A stretch of 64,000 bases of DNA, from NCBI GenBank assembly GCA_001414345.1, contig LLCB01000026.1, positions 124,001 to 188,000 of the forward strand, in the 5' to 3' direction. This document shows positions 40,920 to 51,812 of this stretch, in pieces. Under the pieces are notes generated by a model. The model did no database searches. It was not told the origin of the DNA and saw nothing but the letters and a program-made list of their open reading frames with translations. Both the position numbers and the translations under genes were made by a program. This DNA is from Hymenoscyphus infarciens. Its lineage: Eukaryota; Ascomycota; Leotiomycetes; Helotiales; Helotiaceae. Position 1 is the stretch's first letter; the number at the start of each line of letters is the position of its first letter.

Positions 40920-41823
40920 TTACATCGAACCTTTCCACCTCCAATTCAAGTTTCCAATACCCGGAGTCTTACACCTAGGGGTGTACCTGACATGTCGGTA
41001 CCAGCCTGCTTCTCCCACAGATCGCAAGCGCATTACTTTTTCTCCAAATTCGGCATTGCAGCTAACCATCTCCGTCATCCAGTTTGAGTCAACGGCATGT
41101 ATGTCATGCGATGCAAACATGTGGCTGGCCGTGTCATTCTCAACTTTTTTTTCGCTTTTCGGAGGTTTCGTGGGTATGCTTGTAGATGAGGTTGACTTCT
41201 TCCTCGCCTGCGTAATAAAGTGCTCGTAACTCTTTGTACCGCTCGAAGGCCCAGTCCGAGAGCTCCTCTTCCCCAATTCTGTCTGCCAGAATGCAAACCT
41301 AATACAAACCTTGAGGATTGGAAAAAAGTGGTGGAAATCTGCTTTCCCGGTATGCTTCTTGTTGTAGCTTACGGGTTCTCCCTAAACCCAATCAACGAAA
41401 TCACCAAATTCTCCCGGGTCATCTCCTGGGTGTGGCATCTCTCTGTAGGCTGGCTCTAGAAACCCTCCTTGAAATGCTTTTCGAAAGAAAGGTGACTTAT
41501 GGTAGCGGAGATCTTCATCTATATACCATAGCGACAGAGTTAGCATATGTTTTGCACGTTAGATCAGGAGTTGAGCGCAGCAAGCAAAGTCAAAAAGTGC
41601 TCTAGATAGCCTGGCACAAGAGTGGAGCGGAATAGAAGGATGGAGTACTCACGACCTTCTTTTCGGCACCGACGGTGATTTTGGTATTTTTGTTCGAGGT
41701 CAAGCACCTGGTGGATTGTCAGCTTCACAGTTTCCATTGCCTAGTAAGATCAGAAGGGGGGCCATAGTGAGCTAATTTATACTCTGGGATTTCGCCAGAA
41801 GTGTGCGACTCCATCTTCGACAT
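40920..41823 (-). pseudogene. BTB/POZ-domain protein, frameshifted
   Basis: On the minus strand, in order, are an N-terminus starting MSKMESHTSGEIPEY (ATG at 41823), a BTB strand TKITVGAEKKV, the signature HKSPFFRKAFQGGFLEP followed by DDPGEFGDFVDWV, and a BACK-like helix region GEEELSDWAFERYKELR, EEVNLIYKHTHETS. The tail ENDTASHMFASHDIHAVDSN, WMTEMVSCNAEFGEKV ends at 40920. Introns with plausible signals separate the first three blocks (donor gtgagt after KKV). The block ending ETSEKR runs into a stop in its own frame; the tail is in the next frame, and the switch falls on a run of eight A (T8 on the plus strand at 41145-41152). Either a real indel has broken the gene or the homopolymer was miscounted. 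Fungal BTB proteins of this type are numerous and mostly uncharacterised. The gene is divergent from the RNase H-like gene. Confidence 0.65.
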
Positions 41824-42113
41824 CTTGAATGTGAGAGTCTGCGAGACGCTAGATATCTAGTTGGGATGACTTTTCACCGGAGTTTTAAGTCTGAGATGCG
41901 GCCAGGCTGGATTTATAATAAATATATACAACCGTGTTCTTTGAATTAAGGATGGTGGAGGCGGTAACAGAGAGGTAAGTTGGGAAAAGGCTTGTTGGCG
42001 AGTGCCGCTTGATTGGGTGGTATGGAGGGTGGTCGCGCCTTCCCTCGGAACCCTTCACTTCTCCAAACAACCTGCGTCGAAACACTCAACCAGGGCACCA
42101 CCCGTCCCAATTC

Positions 42114-43652
42114 ATGAACAACATGATGGTTTTGAAAGAAGGAGAATCGCCCTCGACCACCTCCCGTCCCGCAAGCGGTGATGATGCTCCCATTCGCGTC
42201 TTCTCCGAAGAGGCCCATGGCAACGTTGTCGTTGACGACTGTTTAGCGACCCTCCGCAGACTCGAATCTGACCCCGAATCCATCGTCATCTTCATCTCTG
42301 GTTGCGTTGGCAGCCGACACAAGAATTCCCGAGGCCCTCAATGTTCTGTTGTTGGTGTCTTTTTCGGTCCATCATCGCCAGCAAACATCAGTGAACGCCT
42401 TCCATCCGTGTTTCCAAAAGAAGTTCCGGCCGCAGAGCTCTACGCCCTTAAGCTTGCACTTCAGAACTTTCTATGGTACTCCAGGAACGACGCAAACCTC
42501 TGGCGCTCACCAAATCCGGTCATGACTGAAAGAGTCCGTGGTGGAATTTCGGTTATTGTGGAGGACCCTAGAGACAACGCACGAAGCACGAAGGACGACA
42601 TTAAATTTAGTTCTGGGCATATCGAGAGTAACGAGAATAGTGAGATGGAACCAGGTGACCCAATCGAAAAGGGCGCTGGAGACAAGACTTCCGAAACTGA
42701 TTCTGAAGGTTTTCCCGAGTGCCTCGTAAGTAAAACTGGATACCGAGAAACAATCAGTGATCAACAACTAAAATTAAACTAGATTGACCGTCAAGAAGAG
42801 ATCGAGCCCCAGGAGAAGACCGAGCTTCAAACCGACGCCGACATGCGTGAGGCACTTCATGCGGCCCTCCGTGATGCCGTTCAAGGGGCAATTCATCGTC
42901 AAGAGGATAGAGAGTTTCAGGAAAATGTTGAGCGAATTAGAGCTGAGATTCAAGACGAGATTGACCTTTTTGGGGGCTTCGGCAACGTTTGTGGGAAGAT
43001 TCTCGATGCGATTGACAAGCTGCGAGAGATGTGTAGTACCCAACCTCAAGCAGCACCAACAGCAAAACGTTTCGGCATATCGCGAATGGTCATTGTTACA
43101 GAATGCGAAGAAGTCATCGATACCTTCTGTAAGAGAGATTTGAAGGATTTGCTCAAGGGCCCTTCGAGAAAAGCCCTAAGAAAAGGCAAGGAAATTGATA
43201 AGGGAGCCAGTCGACTAGAAGCACTAAAGGAAACTCTTACCGCAAAAATCGGAGGAAAGAGGGGTAGAAATGGTCGATCAATCCCAATGCTGGTAGCAAC
43301 AAGAGCAGACGTGGTGTTACAGTTGACCGCAATGTACAAACTCCAGAATTACAAAGCTTACAAAAAGGAGATGGAGCGAGTACAGGAGATCGCTGAGGCT
43401 AGCGGTCGGACGCTCGAGTGCGAGCGCAGCCTTGTGGAGCTCAAGGAGGATATTTGTAAGGCAGTCAAGGCAGTGGAGAAATTGTGCCCTTTGGAATTCT
43501 GGCTCGTTGAGGAGGATACAATTCATGATGCTCGGAATCTTGCAAAACAGGCATTCTCGTCCAAGCACGTCTTCGGAGTCAATCTAACAGCGGACTATGA
43601 GCGTTTGGAAAACTTGGGACATGACGAAGAACGCAACATGGAGGCGAACTGA
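42114..43652 (+). CDS. RNase H-like fold protein with altered catalytic residues
   Basis: Two exons (42114-42725, 42783-43652; donor gtaagt, acceptor aactag) give 493 residues. The start is the first true ATG (MNNMMVLKEG). The fold is recognisable from strand 1-3 SIVIFISGC...CSVVGVFFGPSSPANISERLP, helix AAELYALKLALQNF, strand MVIVTECEEVIDTF and final helix FWLVEEDTIHDARNLAKQAF. Compared with RNase HI, the first catalytic Asp (TDG) is replaced (ISG). The Glu in AAELYA is kept, the third acidic residue is Glu rather than Asp (TECE), and the last Asp (HDARNLA) is present. About 190 residues rich in Glu, Lys and Ser are inserted between the helix and strand 4. Fungal genomes hold many such proteins. 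This one may bind nucleic acid without cleaving it, which is inference. Confidence 0.75.
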
Positions 43653-44823
43653 TAATTTTAAGTGTACTGCAGGTTATCATTGGCGAGTTTGGTTCTCTAT
43701 TGGAGTTGTGTTTGAAGATGGACTTCACCGAGTGGATATGGCTAGATGGAGAATGGAGGACAGACTTGATGCCTTGAAACTTGTAATTGCGTGTTGGCTA
43801 TCGTTTCACTAGTGGTGCAGGAAAGAAATGCTTCTATTTGAGTCACAAGAGTGCTCTGTATGCAATAATATAGACTGTCAACCAGATTAGAATGAACTTT
43901 GCCTGGTTGCTACCAACCTGGTCTTTACAACTGCTTCTTTTTTAGACCCGGACCCCGGTAATTGCTCTGCTGACATTCTCTCTCATGGCTCTAGTAGGCC
44001 TCGAGCATTTGACGATATTTCTCAAGCGGAGTAATGTGAAGTGAGGATTTAGCATCTCATCCTTCTAAGCCTCCTTGAACAATAATATCAAGTATGAAAG
44101 TAACAAGTAGATGTCCACGGAGAAAGCCTCACTATATTTTCCTCATAAGATCGTCTGGTCGTTTATTCTGAACTTTTGGAATTGCTGCGTACTCGAGAAT
44201 CATTCTTTCTCAACTTCTATAAGAGTTTAGTTAACAGTACAATACATCGGAGTTTCAAAGAGATGACTCTCGCTTGGCCTACCCCTGATTCCGACTTGAC
44301 TCAAAGAGGAATTTTAGCACGTGCTTTCCTGACTCAGGGGTGTGATACGGAAAGTTGTTTAGATGACTTCAGCTCCAGCTTCTCTTCCTTCCTTCCTCCA
44401 TCAACAACAATCATGATTCAGCCACAGCTTTCCGGTCCTTTGGGACTGGCATATACAAGCAGCAGCAGAACATCGAAAGGTGCCCTCTGTTTTTCCTATA
44501 GCCCCCATGGAGGGGTGTCCAAGAGTTAGGTCTCTTTTGCTCCTCGTCGTTGGTGGTTGTTTTATCAGCTACCACGCGACCCTACGCTTCAATTGCGTCT
44601 TCGATCGAGCTTCTCGACACGGGCTTTGAAGTTATACAGCGAAGAAAGGGTGTAAGAGACACCGAGAAGGAGGAAAGAGCATCGATTCCAATCGACGATA
44701 GTGCTGCGTTCAATTGCAGCTAGAACGAACATATCCAACCAAAACAAACCAAAAAGTACTGTACGCATTTCCATCCATTGCCTCTCCAGTTGGCTAATAT
44801 CTGGTTCAGAAAATCAATTCAAA
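43653..44823. other. intergenic, no gene seen
   Basis: About 1.2 kb with no supportable coding region. An open stretch at 44,176-44,529 has no family resemblance. The right part should contain the promoter of the F-box-like gene. Confidence 0.4.
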
Positions 44824-45978
44824 ATGTCGAACAAACTCCCCGCCGAGATCCTCCAAAACATATACCTTGAATGCGGTATTCAAGAGGCCCTCAACCTAGC
44901 ACAAACATCGAAGAAGAACTACCGTATTTTCAATGCCTACCGAATGCCAATCCTACAAAAAACCATGAACAACTCTTACGGTCCCCTCCGCGAACTTGTC
45001 CAGCTTGTCATCAGCAACGAACCAGAGAAGACTCGCAGGCCAATGGGCACCGAAATCCGTCGCAACAACACAGTCAATCGCATCATAGAGACACCGGATA
45101 CACCAAAACTCACTATTGAGCTCATAAAGAAGATGGTACAATACGGGAAAATTGCCGAGAAATGGACGGAGGTCTACCCAAGACTTAGGTGGCGATTCGG
45201 GTCGAGTAATCGTCGTTTGCTTCGAGCGCCCGAGAAGGAAAGACTTCGCAGAGCTTTATACATCTGGTGGTGCTATACGAACCTCTTTCATGATCAAACA
45301 TACACGCAGTTCGCGCCTGATGCTCCCATAGCATCATCGCAAGACGATCCCCGTTTACGCCTCCTGCGGACTTATCCCGGCACATCCCTCGCTCAGCTGA
45401 GTGAGTTTCATTTTCACGTTATGCAGGTTATAGAAATCGATCTATATCCCTCCAATCAAGTTGTCCTCGACCACTACTCATACAAGCTCCCATGGAAAAC
45501 CCTCGAGAAATTGGCTTGGGGAGACAGAGGAAACGAATACTGGAGGCTTGTCCGTGGTATCATGAAGTTTAATCCCAGGGATCTTCTACACCTCGTAGAA
45601 CACACGAACACCAAAACCCAGCGGGCAGAATTTCTCCGCGTTCAAGGTGCCTATTTCATAGACGCGCCAGAAACCCTGAACGATACCCTTCGACTCATTA
45701 CAGTTGAGCGAGCCAACGAGGCAAAAGCACAATCCGACATGTCAAAGAAGGTCCCGTACTGTCCTTCGCTCGCAATGGTATGGGATGGCCCGCAAGAGGA
45801 TATTGAGTACTGGGGTGGGCATGAAACAGGAATTGTGGATGTCTGTCAGACTGAGATGGCTGCAGCAGATGCTCGCCGTTCTTCCAACACCAAAAAAGTT
45901 GAATCACGGCTGTCAATAAGTCCTCGAGGACTAGGCGCTTTGTTTTCTGATGCTGGAATTGAAGTAGAGGATTATTGA
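44824..45978 (+). CDS. F-box-like protein of unknown target
   Basis: A single exon of 384 residues. The N-terminus (MSNKLPAEILQNIYLECG, then ALNLAQTSKKNYRIFN) fits an F-box: LP-x-E-I-L x2-I, followed by a helix pair ending in a hydrophobic/basic segment. F-box proteins link substrates to Skp1-cullin ubiquitin ligases. The rest is alpha-helical and rich in Trp, Arg and Leu (RRALYIWWCYTNLF, LPWKTLEKLAWGDRGNEYWRLV), as in many fungal F-box proteins, and has no repeat domain such as WD40 or LRR. The start codon is the first ATG after several in-frame non-ATG codons and gives the usual F-box spacing. The target is unknown. Confidence 0.8.
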   Translation: MSNKLPAEILQNIYLECGIQEALNLAQTSKKNYRIFNAYRMPILQKTMNNSYGPLRELVQLVISNEPEKTRRPMGTEIRRNNTVNRIIETPDTPKLTIELIKKMVQYGKIAEKWTEVYPRLRWRFGSSNRRLLRAPEKERLRRALYIWWCYTNLFHDQTYTQFAPDAPIASSQDDPRLRLLRTYPGTSLAQLSEFHFHVMQVIEIDLYPSNQVVLDHYSYKLPWKTLEKLAWGDRGNEYWRLVRGIMKFNPRDLLHLVEHTNTKTQRAEFLRVQGAYFIDAPETLNDTLRLITVERANEAKAQSDMSKKVPYCPSLAMVWDGPQEDIEYWGGHETGIVDVCQTEMAAADARRSSNTKKVESRLSISPRGLGALFSDAGIEVEDY

Positions 45979-46774
45979 GGTACCGAACGGACTTGTGTTC
46001 TTGGTGTTGATTGTGTTTTAATTTTCGTTGTTCCCTTCTTCACTTCTTGCTGCCAAGAGACTTTAAAGTTGCGAGACAATATCATATACTTCTTGTCCAC
46101 TTTTTCATATTTTTCGTGCTATTACAATATTGTTTATATCCCAAGAGAGCAGGTGCTCACGTGTGTTGAGACCCCGGAATCATCTAATCAAGCTTATTTG
46201 CCTTCTAGTCACATCTCCATCCAGTCTTTGATAGAGAAGCTTCTTCGAGCCAACGGTGCGATATCTGCCATGGTACACCCGGATACGAAATGAATGACTC
46301 TTTTCTCTCATGTATTGATGTATCAGAGGAAGAGTTTTGGAGAAGCGCAAGCCTCGCTTGGCGTCGTAAAGTTTGTTAGGTTCCTGTATTTATAGTGAAT
46401 GCTTTGATATTCGCCTAGCTAAAAACAAAAAATCGGCCCACAAGTCAAGAGGTTATCTTATATTTCTTTTTCCCCCAGCCGCGAGCTGGACCCAATCCCA
46501 AACATTGTCCAATTGCGAGTCAGAATATTGCCAAGAGAAACTCCGAAACGAGAAAAAGTAGGGGAGCTGTCACAAACATCCCCATGCTTACCTAACTCAA
46601 GCTTCATGTCTCGTTTTCCAACCTGGAAGGTTCTCAAACAAACTAACCACCCCGCACGGTCAAATGCATCACAGCTCATGTGGCCAAATATTTTCTCAAG
46701 ATGTCTTCGTTCATCTTACATTCTTCTCTACTTGGGTGGAATTTTAGCAACTCATCCGACGATACTGAGGGGAA
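45979..46774. other. intergenic, no gene seen
   Basis: Contains the 3' flank of the F-box-like gene and the promoter of the next gene. A frame at 46,513-46,774 overlaps the next gene's start region but has no recognisable motif. Confidence 0.4.
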
Positions 46775-48196
46775 ATGTCTCTCCCAGCTGGCATCAACCG
46801 CCGATATGCCATCTTCGCAGGCTTCATACTCGTTATGCTATGGCTCTGGGTAGCCTTTGACCGACCATACAGTCTCCCGTCACATATCTCCTGGAATCCA
46901 TACTCCAACACTGGTCAAAGTGATTGGGCGACCGATGTTTTCGACTTTCCCGCTATTAAATCCGATGCTATTCGAGAGGTGTGTGGGAAGACGGAATGGA
47001 ATTCGAGTTTGGTATTTACATGCGATAACAACCATGGCGGTGTGGGACATGTTCGAAATTCCATTTTGAACTGTGTGCGGTTTGCCATGTCGGCTGGTGC
47101 AGCTCTTGTTTTACCAAATATTGCCCTGAGGGACATGGAAGATCACGATATTATGGAGGAGGATGTAGCGGAAATGGCGCCGATGAGGAGACGACATGGA
47201 CTGGGACGAAAGGAAATGGATTATATGTTTGACATACCGCATTTTGTGGAGTCTATGCACCTTTCATGTCCAGATATGCTTATTCTAAGAAGCATGGAAC
47301 AGATTGCCAGTCCTCGTCGAAAGGGTCTTGCTCCGGAGAGTTTGGTGGACAATCATCCCACCTCAGGACTGGAACATCCTGAGCTGTGGAGAGAAGAATT
47401 TTACGCTTGGGTGAACGAACATATTTCGATGGAATCCCCCGATCCTATGGAGGACGATCCTATCATCATCGATCTTGAACAGTCTTTCCTCGCATACCCT
47501 GCCCATTCCGACGGACATGGATTTGCCCACGATTTTGGAAAAATCTTGAAATTTCGTCAAGATACACGGAGACTGGCGACAGCCACGCTCGTGGAACTAC
47601 TAGAGTGGCACGATAGCGATGGGGATATCAAGGATTCCATTATGAATCCTTCTTTCTTCGGTGCGCATATTCGTACCGAGCCGGAGGTATCACACGATGC
47701 AACTTTGGACCGCCGCCACACCACACCACAACCGTTCATGGAGTATAATGCTCAAGCAACTGCATACTTTGAACAAGCCGAAGCGGCAGGCACAACTATC
47801 ATGTACGCTAGTTCCGGAAATCTCTCCAATATGGCACTCCTCAAACATCATGCTATGCATTGGGATATCGAAGTTACGCACAAATTCGCCTTACTCAAAG
47901 ACCAACATCGGGAAGACTTGGAGGCTCTAACATGGGATCAACGAGCGTTGGTTGACTTTATGGTTTTAACGAAAGCGCAACAATTTGGTGGAGTTGGCCA
48001 TTCCTCTTTTTCTTGGAATGTGGCTTTGAAAAGACAACACCTGGCCAAGGAGGCAGGGTTGGGAGAAGAGGGGAGGAATCCGAAAATTTTGGGGAAGGGA
48101 GTTTTAAGTGAGGATGGGACTTGGAGTGATGGGTTGAGCAATATTTATGGTGTTAGGATGGGGTATGTTGAGAGTGCAAAGTGTATGTGGGAATAA
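46775..48196 (+). CDS. type II membrane protein, O-fucosyltransferase-like
   Basis: A single exon of 473 residues. A short cytoplasmic N-terminus is followed by one membrane segment (YAIFAGFILVMLWLWVAF, residues ~11-28) without a cleavage site, giving type II Golgi or ER topology. The lumenal part resembles GDP-fucose O-fucosyltransferase-fold (GT-B) proteins: TCDNNHGGVGHVRNSILN then CVRFAMSAGAALVLPNIALR corresponds to the donor-binding glycine loop and LVLP strand, and FFGAHIRTEPE has the H-x-R motif. Later, YASSGNLSNMALL and the FGGVGHSSFSWNVA segment match the third conserved block of this fold. Such fungal proteins are numerous, with few known acceptors. The sugar donor cannot be told from sequence. 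Confidence 0.72.
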   Translation: MSLPAGINRRYAIFAGFILVMLWLWVAFDRPYSLPSHISWNPYSNTGQSDWATDVFDFPAIKSDAIREVCGKTEWNSSLVFTCDNNHGGVGHVRNSILNCVRFAMSAGAALVLPNIALRDMEDHDIMEEDVAEMAPMRRRHGLGRKEMDYMFDIPHFVESMHLSCPDMLILRSMEQIASPRRKGLAPESLVDNHPTSGLEHPELWREEFYAWVNEHISMESPDPMEDDPIIIDLEQSFLAYPAHSDGHGFAHDFGKILKFRQDTRRLATATLVELLEWHDSDGDIKDSIMNPSFFGAHIRTEPEVSHDATLDRRHTTPQPFMEYNAQATAYFEQAEAAGTTIMYASSGNLSNMALLKHHAMHWDIEVTHKFALLKDQHREDLEALTWDQRALVDFMVLTKAQQFGGVGHSSFSWNVALKRQHLAKEAGLGEEGRNPKILGKGVLSEDGTWSDGLSNIYGVRMGYVESAKCMWE

Positions 48197-48365
48197 GCTT
48201 GCTGGGCTGGCCTTTTCTCTGGAGCCGATTTTATGAATTTATGACCAATTACTACAATTGATTTTTATACTTACAAGTCAAGAGGTTTTCCTCATGAATG
48301 TCTTTTTTCTACCAAAGTGAAAAGCGAACCGCGATACTTTAGTTGCTCTACGAGCCCCGAAAAAC

Positions 48366-49923
48366 TCAATTCAAGCTTCCCCACTCCCGATCAAAGGCCT
48401 CTTGTACGCCAGCCCAATTCTCGTCATCCATCGTTCCAGACAACCAAAAATTCCCACTCCCATCCGGTCCCTCAAATGGTGCTGCGTTTCGGAGCTGCAG
48501 GCCATTGATAAAACCTTGGGAATATATGAAAGTAGGTCGTCCAATACGATCCACTGGCTTGGACAGGTTTCGAAACTCCTGCTCCTTCGTGTCCACGACC
48601 GCCTTGGAGAAATCAAACACATCATAGAATCTGGCTTTGGAACGGTTGCTAAAGACCAACATGAAAGAGTCGCTCCCACCAAAAACAGGAGGCATTTTGC
48701 TGTTCCATCTCATGGCGGCCACCGCTTCGACTTGTGCTCTGGTAGCTTGTTCCTGAATGGATTTTCGTATGGCGAGTGCGGTATGGCTCAATGGGTTTGT
48801 GAGAATATCGTGAGATGGAATGAGTGTGTAGATGGCATCTGTTGTATTCGCGATGTAAGGTTTGCCTTCTGGGAGAAGAGGTGGAGAGTCAGGATTTGGA
48901 TATGGCTTTGCGAGAAGAGAGCGGAGACTGAAGGTATTCAGAATGGTGACAGTCCGGTTCTTTGAGTTGGCAAGATGGAGAGTTGCGAGTTTGGTCCACC
49001 ACGCGGCAACCACATCCCCATCACTTACAAAAGCTTTCGGATCTACCGCCTGGACCTCCGCGAGAGCTTGTGACTTGAGTTTTTTCAGTGTGGCGGCCGA
49101 GATGCAAATTGTTTTTGTGGTCTGCTTTGACTTTAGGGATTGGAGCATGTACTTGATGATGAACAAGAAAAGACTGAAGCCAGTTGTGCGGTAAGGGTTG
49201 AGTACTGATGGTTCGGTTGGCATTTTGCCCAGATTTTCTAGGGGGTCGAAATCGAAGGCGTAAATTTCAGGGACTTCGTTGAGCCGACCATTCAAGGACA
49301 TTATCCAACCTTTGAATAGTTCGATACGTGCCAGGGCATCCAAGAAAGTGTGTAGCGCTGTGAGGGTGACCATTGTAGCATCGGTAAATGAGACAATGTG
49401 GATGAAGAGTTGAGGTCTATCGGTAGTGAGCCAGTCCTCTATCTTCTCTGGACTACCACTATCCCGAGAGAGGCTCCGGAACATCTCAGAGTCTGGTTGC
49501 AATGTAGGGGTCGCAGTTGCTTGGGGAAGCTTGGAGGCCAAAGGATGCTCTTGAATTTTGCAATCCATCTTAACGTGGGAGTAGCCAAATGCTGGTCGCT
49601 TTTCATCGAACTCGGCGGGGATGTGGTATTCCAACTTTCCGTTTTTCTTTTTGATACGTCAGGCATGTGTTCAAGCTGTTTCATTGGGGGAGGGGGCAAA
49701 CATTTAATCGCAATCTGGCACCAAGCTTTCTCCATTTTCCATGGTTGAAGAGTGCTTCTAATGAGCTACGCAATAACTCGGGGTCCAGCACTTCGTCAAA
49801 GCGTAGAGTCAAGTCTATTACAATAGCTCTCATGATCTTGGTATCGTCTATTGAGTTCAAAAGAACCACAGTATCGGAAGGAATGGCGGCCGGCTGGACC
49901 GGCTTACTAGAGAATACACCCAT
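48366..49923 (-). CDS. BAHD-like acyltransferase
   Basis: Two exons, complement of 48366-49646 and 49702-49923, give 500 residues; the splice ...RLRLN|KNGKLEYHIP restores frame (donor gtttgc, acceptor caaaaag). The active-site motif HxxxD is present as HTFLD in VTLTALHTFLDALA. The second BAHD motif, DFGWG, is changed to DFSKA in ARFYDVFDFSKAVVD. The overall layout, with an N-terminal RFDEVLDPELLRSSLEALF helix and a SDGDVVAAWWTKLA block, matches fungal CoA-dependent acyltransferases of secondary metabolism. No polyketide synthase, NRPS or P450 gene is nearby, so the substrate is unknown. The gene converges with the O-fucosyltransferase-like gene. Confidence 0.82.
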
Positions 49924-50863
49924 ACTTGGAAATCGAGGAATGATTATCGAGATTTGTGATGGAAATGTATTACAATGCTATCACATCTTATTAGCATCAC
50001 GACCAGAAGGATTGAGGGGGGCGGTGTGCCAAGGAGGCTCCAAACTTACTGGCGGTGTTACTCAAAGAGCTCGTTATTCAATTGGAAAAGTAGAAGTATG
50101 AGATGGGGTGATTGGCCTTCGTTTACGTACGTGAATCTTTGTTTTTCATTGGCAAGCTAGAACATGTACGTGAGATGAAAGCTCTGGCAAGCTCACGCCG
50201 CAAGTGCACTTCACAAGCAGGGCGTTGGACTACTAACACAGAATGAGCAAGAAGAAACTGGCACGCACGGTAGCAAGAGTCTTATCTCTTTCTGATTTGG
50301 CTCCATTCACCAGAATTCCTAATGCGCGTCCAGCCTCTGGACGAAATTCCCTACTAGATCCCATTCTATAAATCTACACAATTCTAGGCGAATGTTAGTG
50401 GTATGGCTCGCGATGGACAATAAAAGATCCGATGTAAGTTTCTAGTACAGTTCATTCTATTGAGATGGTGAGTACGCTTAGGGATCCAGAGAAGGAGGGA
50501 AGGAGAAGAATCCAAAGAAGGCGATTTTCGGGCCGGCCAATGCCTGTAAATGCCGATGCTCTCCCAAGTCAACTTCCAATCTGGGTCCAATTGACTTCAT
50601 GTTTTCTTCCACTTGGTTCTCGACTTGATTTAGGCAGAGAGGTCCGTCGTAGTGTTCTCGGATGGAGACTGATGCCGGGAATTCACAATTAAGCATTGGA
50701 TCAATCATTTACCCGGATATTGGGTTGCATCTCGAAGGAGAGAAATCCTCCTTAGGTATATAAGTAAGTACAATGGGGGATTCCGAGTGCGAAAGGTCGA
50801 ATTGGGATTCATTGTGTTCGATCGTCTTAATTGAAACTTCATGGGAGCTTCTTCACGGCAGCG
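49924..50863 (+). promoter_or_regulatory. intergenic region with TATA box before the GH131 gene
   Basis: No gene is supported here. A TATA-type element (ggtatataag) lies at about 50,755-50,764, roughly 100 bp before the GH131 start codon and in plus orientation. This fits an inducible gene for a secreted enzyme. Confidence 0.5.
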
Positions 50864-51812
50864 ATGAACCTTTTTACCATAGCAACTTTTGTTGCTCTTC
50901 TCTCTGTAGCCAGCGCCAGTGTTGGTCATGTTGGAACGAAATGCCCAATTATCCTCGACGGTAGAATCCCACAAGACACACCAGTCTCAACATTCGATAC
51001 TGCTGCATCCCCTTTCAGCGCCAACTACACCAAAGGAGGAAATCTCACCTGGTCCCAAATAATCAAGTACCCCAATGTCTCGTCTTCAAAGTTCGATATC
51101 GAAGGCAAAGCAAAGCCCATCGAGGTAACCATCAACGACCGATCCATCTTTGTCTCCGGCGGAACCAATGTTCAGTACGGATTCCGTCGTGCAGGTCTCC
51201 TCATGGGTAACGGCTCAGACGCAACCAACGTTGGAGTGAAAACTTTCCACTGGAGCATCCGTCAAGATCCTAGCAGGAAAATGAATCTCACACATGAGTA
51301 CATGAATGTCTGGCATGAAGCAAAGGATTATGCAAGCAATCAATGGAGTTTGAATGCTGGAATCATGTTGGACCAGGACAAACCCAAGGATACCAACGTT
51401 TCCACGATTGGATTGGACAAGAAGCTGTGGAAGATTTTGGATCGAAGGAATAATGTGATTTGGACACGGTCAATAAACCGGGATGAATGGGAGAACTTTG
51501 GGGTGCTTATGGACTATAATGAGAAGTGAGTTTTATTTCCACGATGCTACCTTAGTCACGAAGCGGGCCATTGATGGACTTAGCACTCTTCAAATATTCC
51601 ACTCGGAAGGTTATGAACCTCTCCGAGCTGTCACCAAAGCGATTTCCAATGACAACAGTGGCGGTGGGCAATACCAGATTGGTATGCTGAAAAAGCCGAC
51701 GGAGACTGTGAGCGTGGTCTTTGATGGTTTCCAAGAAAGTGGTATTGATGAGGGTCAGATGTATGGAGGAATTTTTGTCGAAGACAGTGCTAACGATTGT
51801 ATTTCTCGGTGA
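50864..51812 (+). CDS. secreted GH131 beta-glucanase
   Basis: Glycoside hydrolase family 131, fungal beta-1,3/1,6 and beta-1,4-glucanases acting on plant or fungal wall glucans. Exons 50864-51525 and 51584-51812 give 296 residues; the join ...DYNE-N-TLQIFHSEG matches the family. An 18-19 residue signal peptide (MNLFTIATFVALLSVASA) leads into CPIILDGRIPQDTPVSTFD, SPFSANYTKGGNLTWSQI, VQYGFRRAGLL, VKTFHWSIRQD, LTHEYMNVWHEAKDY and the closing GIDEGQMYGGIFVEDSAN-DC, all GH131 hallmarks. There is no carbohydrate-binding module or anchor. ATG 50864 was chosen because it gives the signal peptide; the open frame upstream of it has no ATG. Confidence 0.9.

Noticed and set aside
50478..50708. 76-codon minus-strand frame between the acyltransferase and GH131
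   Set aside because: No conserved motif, and it overlaps the GH131 promoter zone.
46775..51812. Secondary metabolite cluster around the acyltransferase
   Set aside because: Neighbours are an O-fucosyltransferase-like protein and a GH131 enzyme; there is no core synthase, P450 or transporter.
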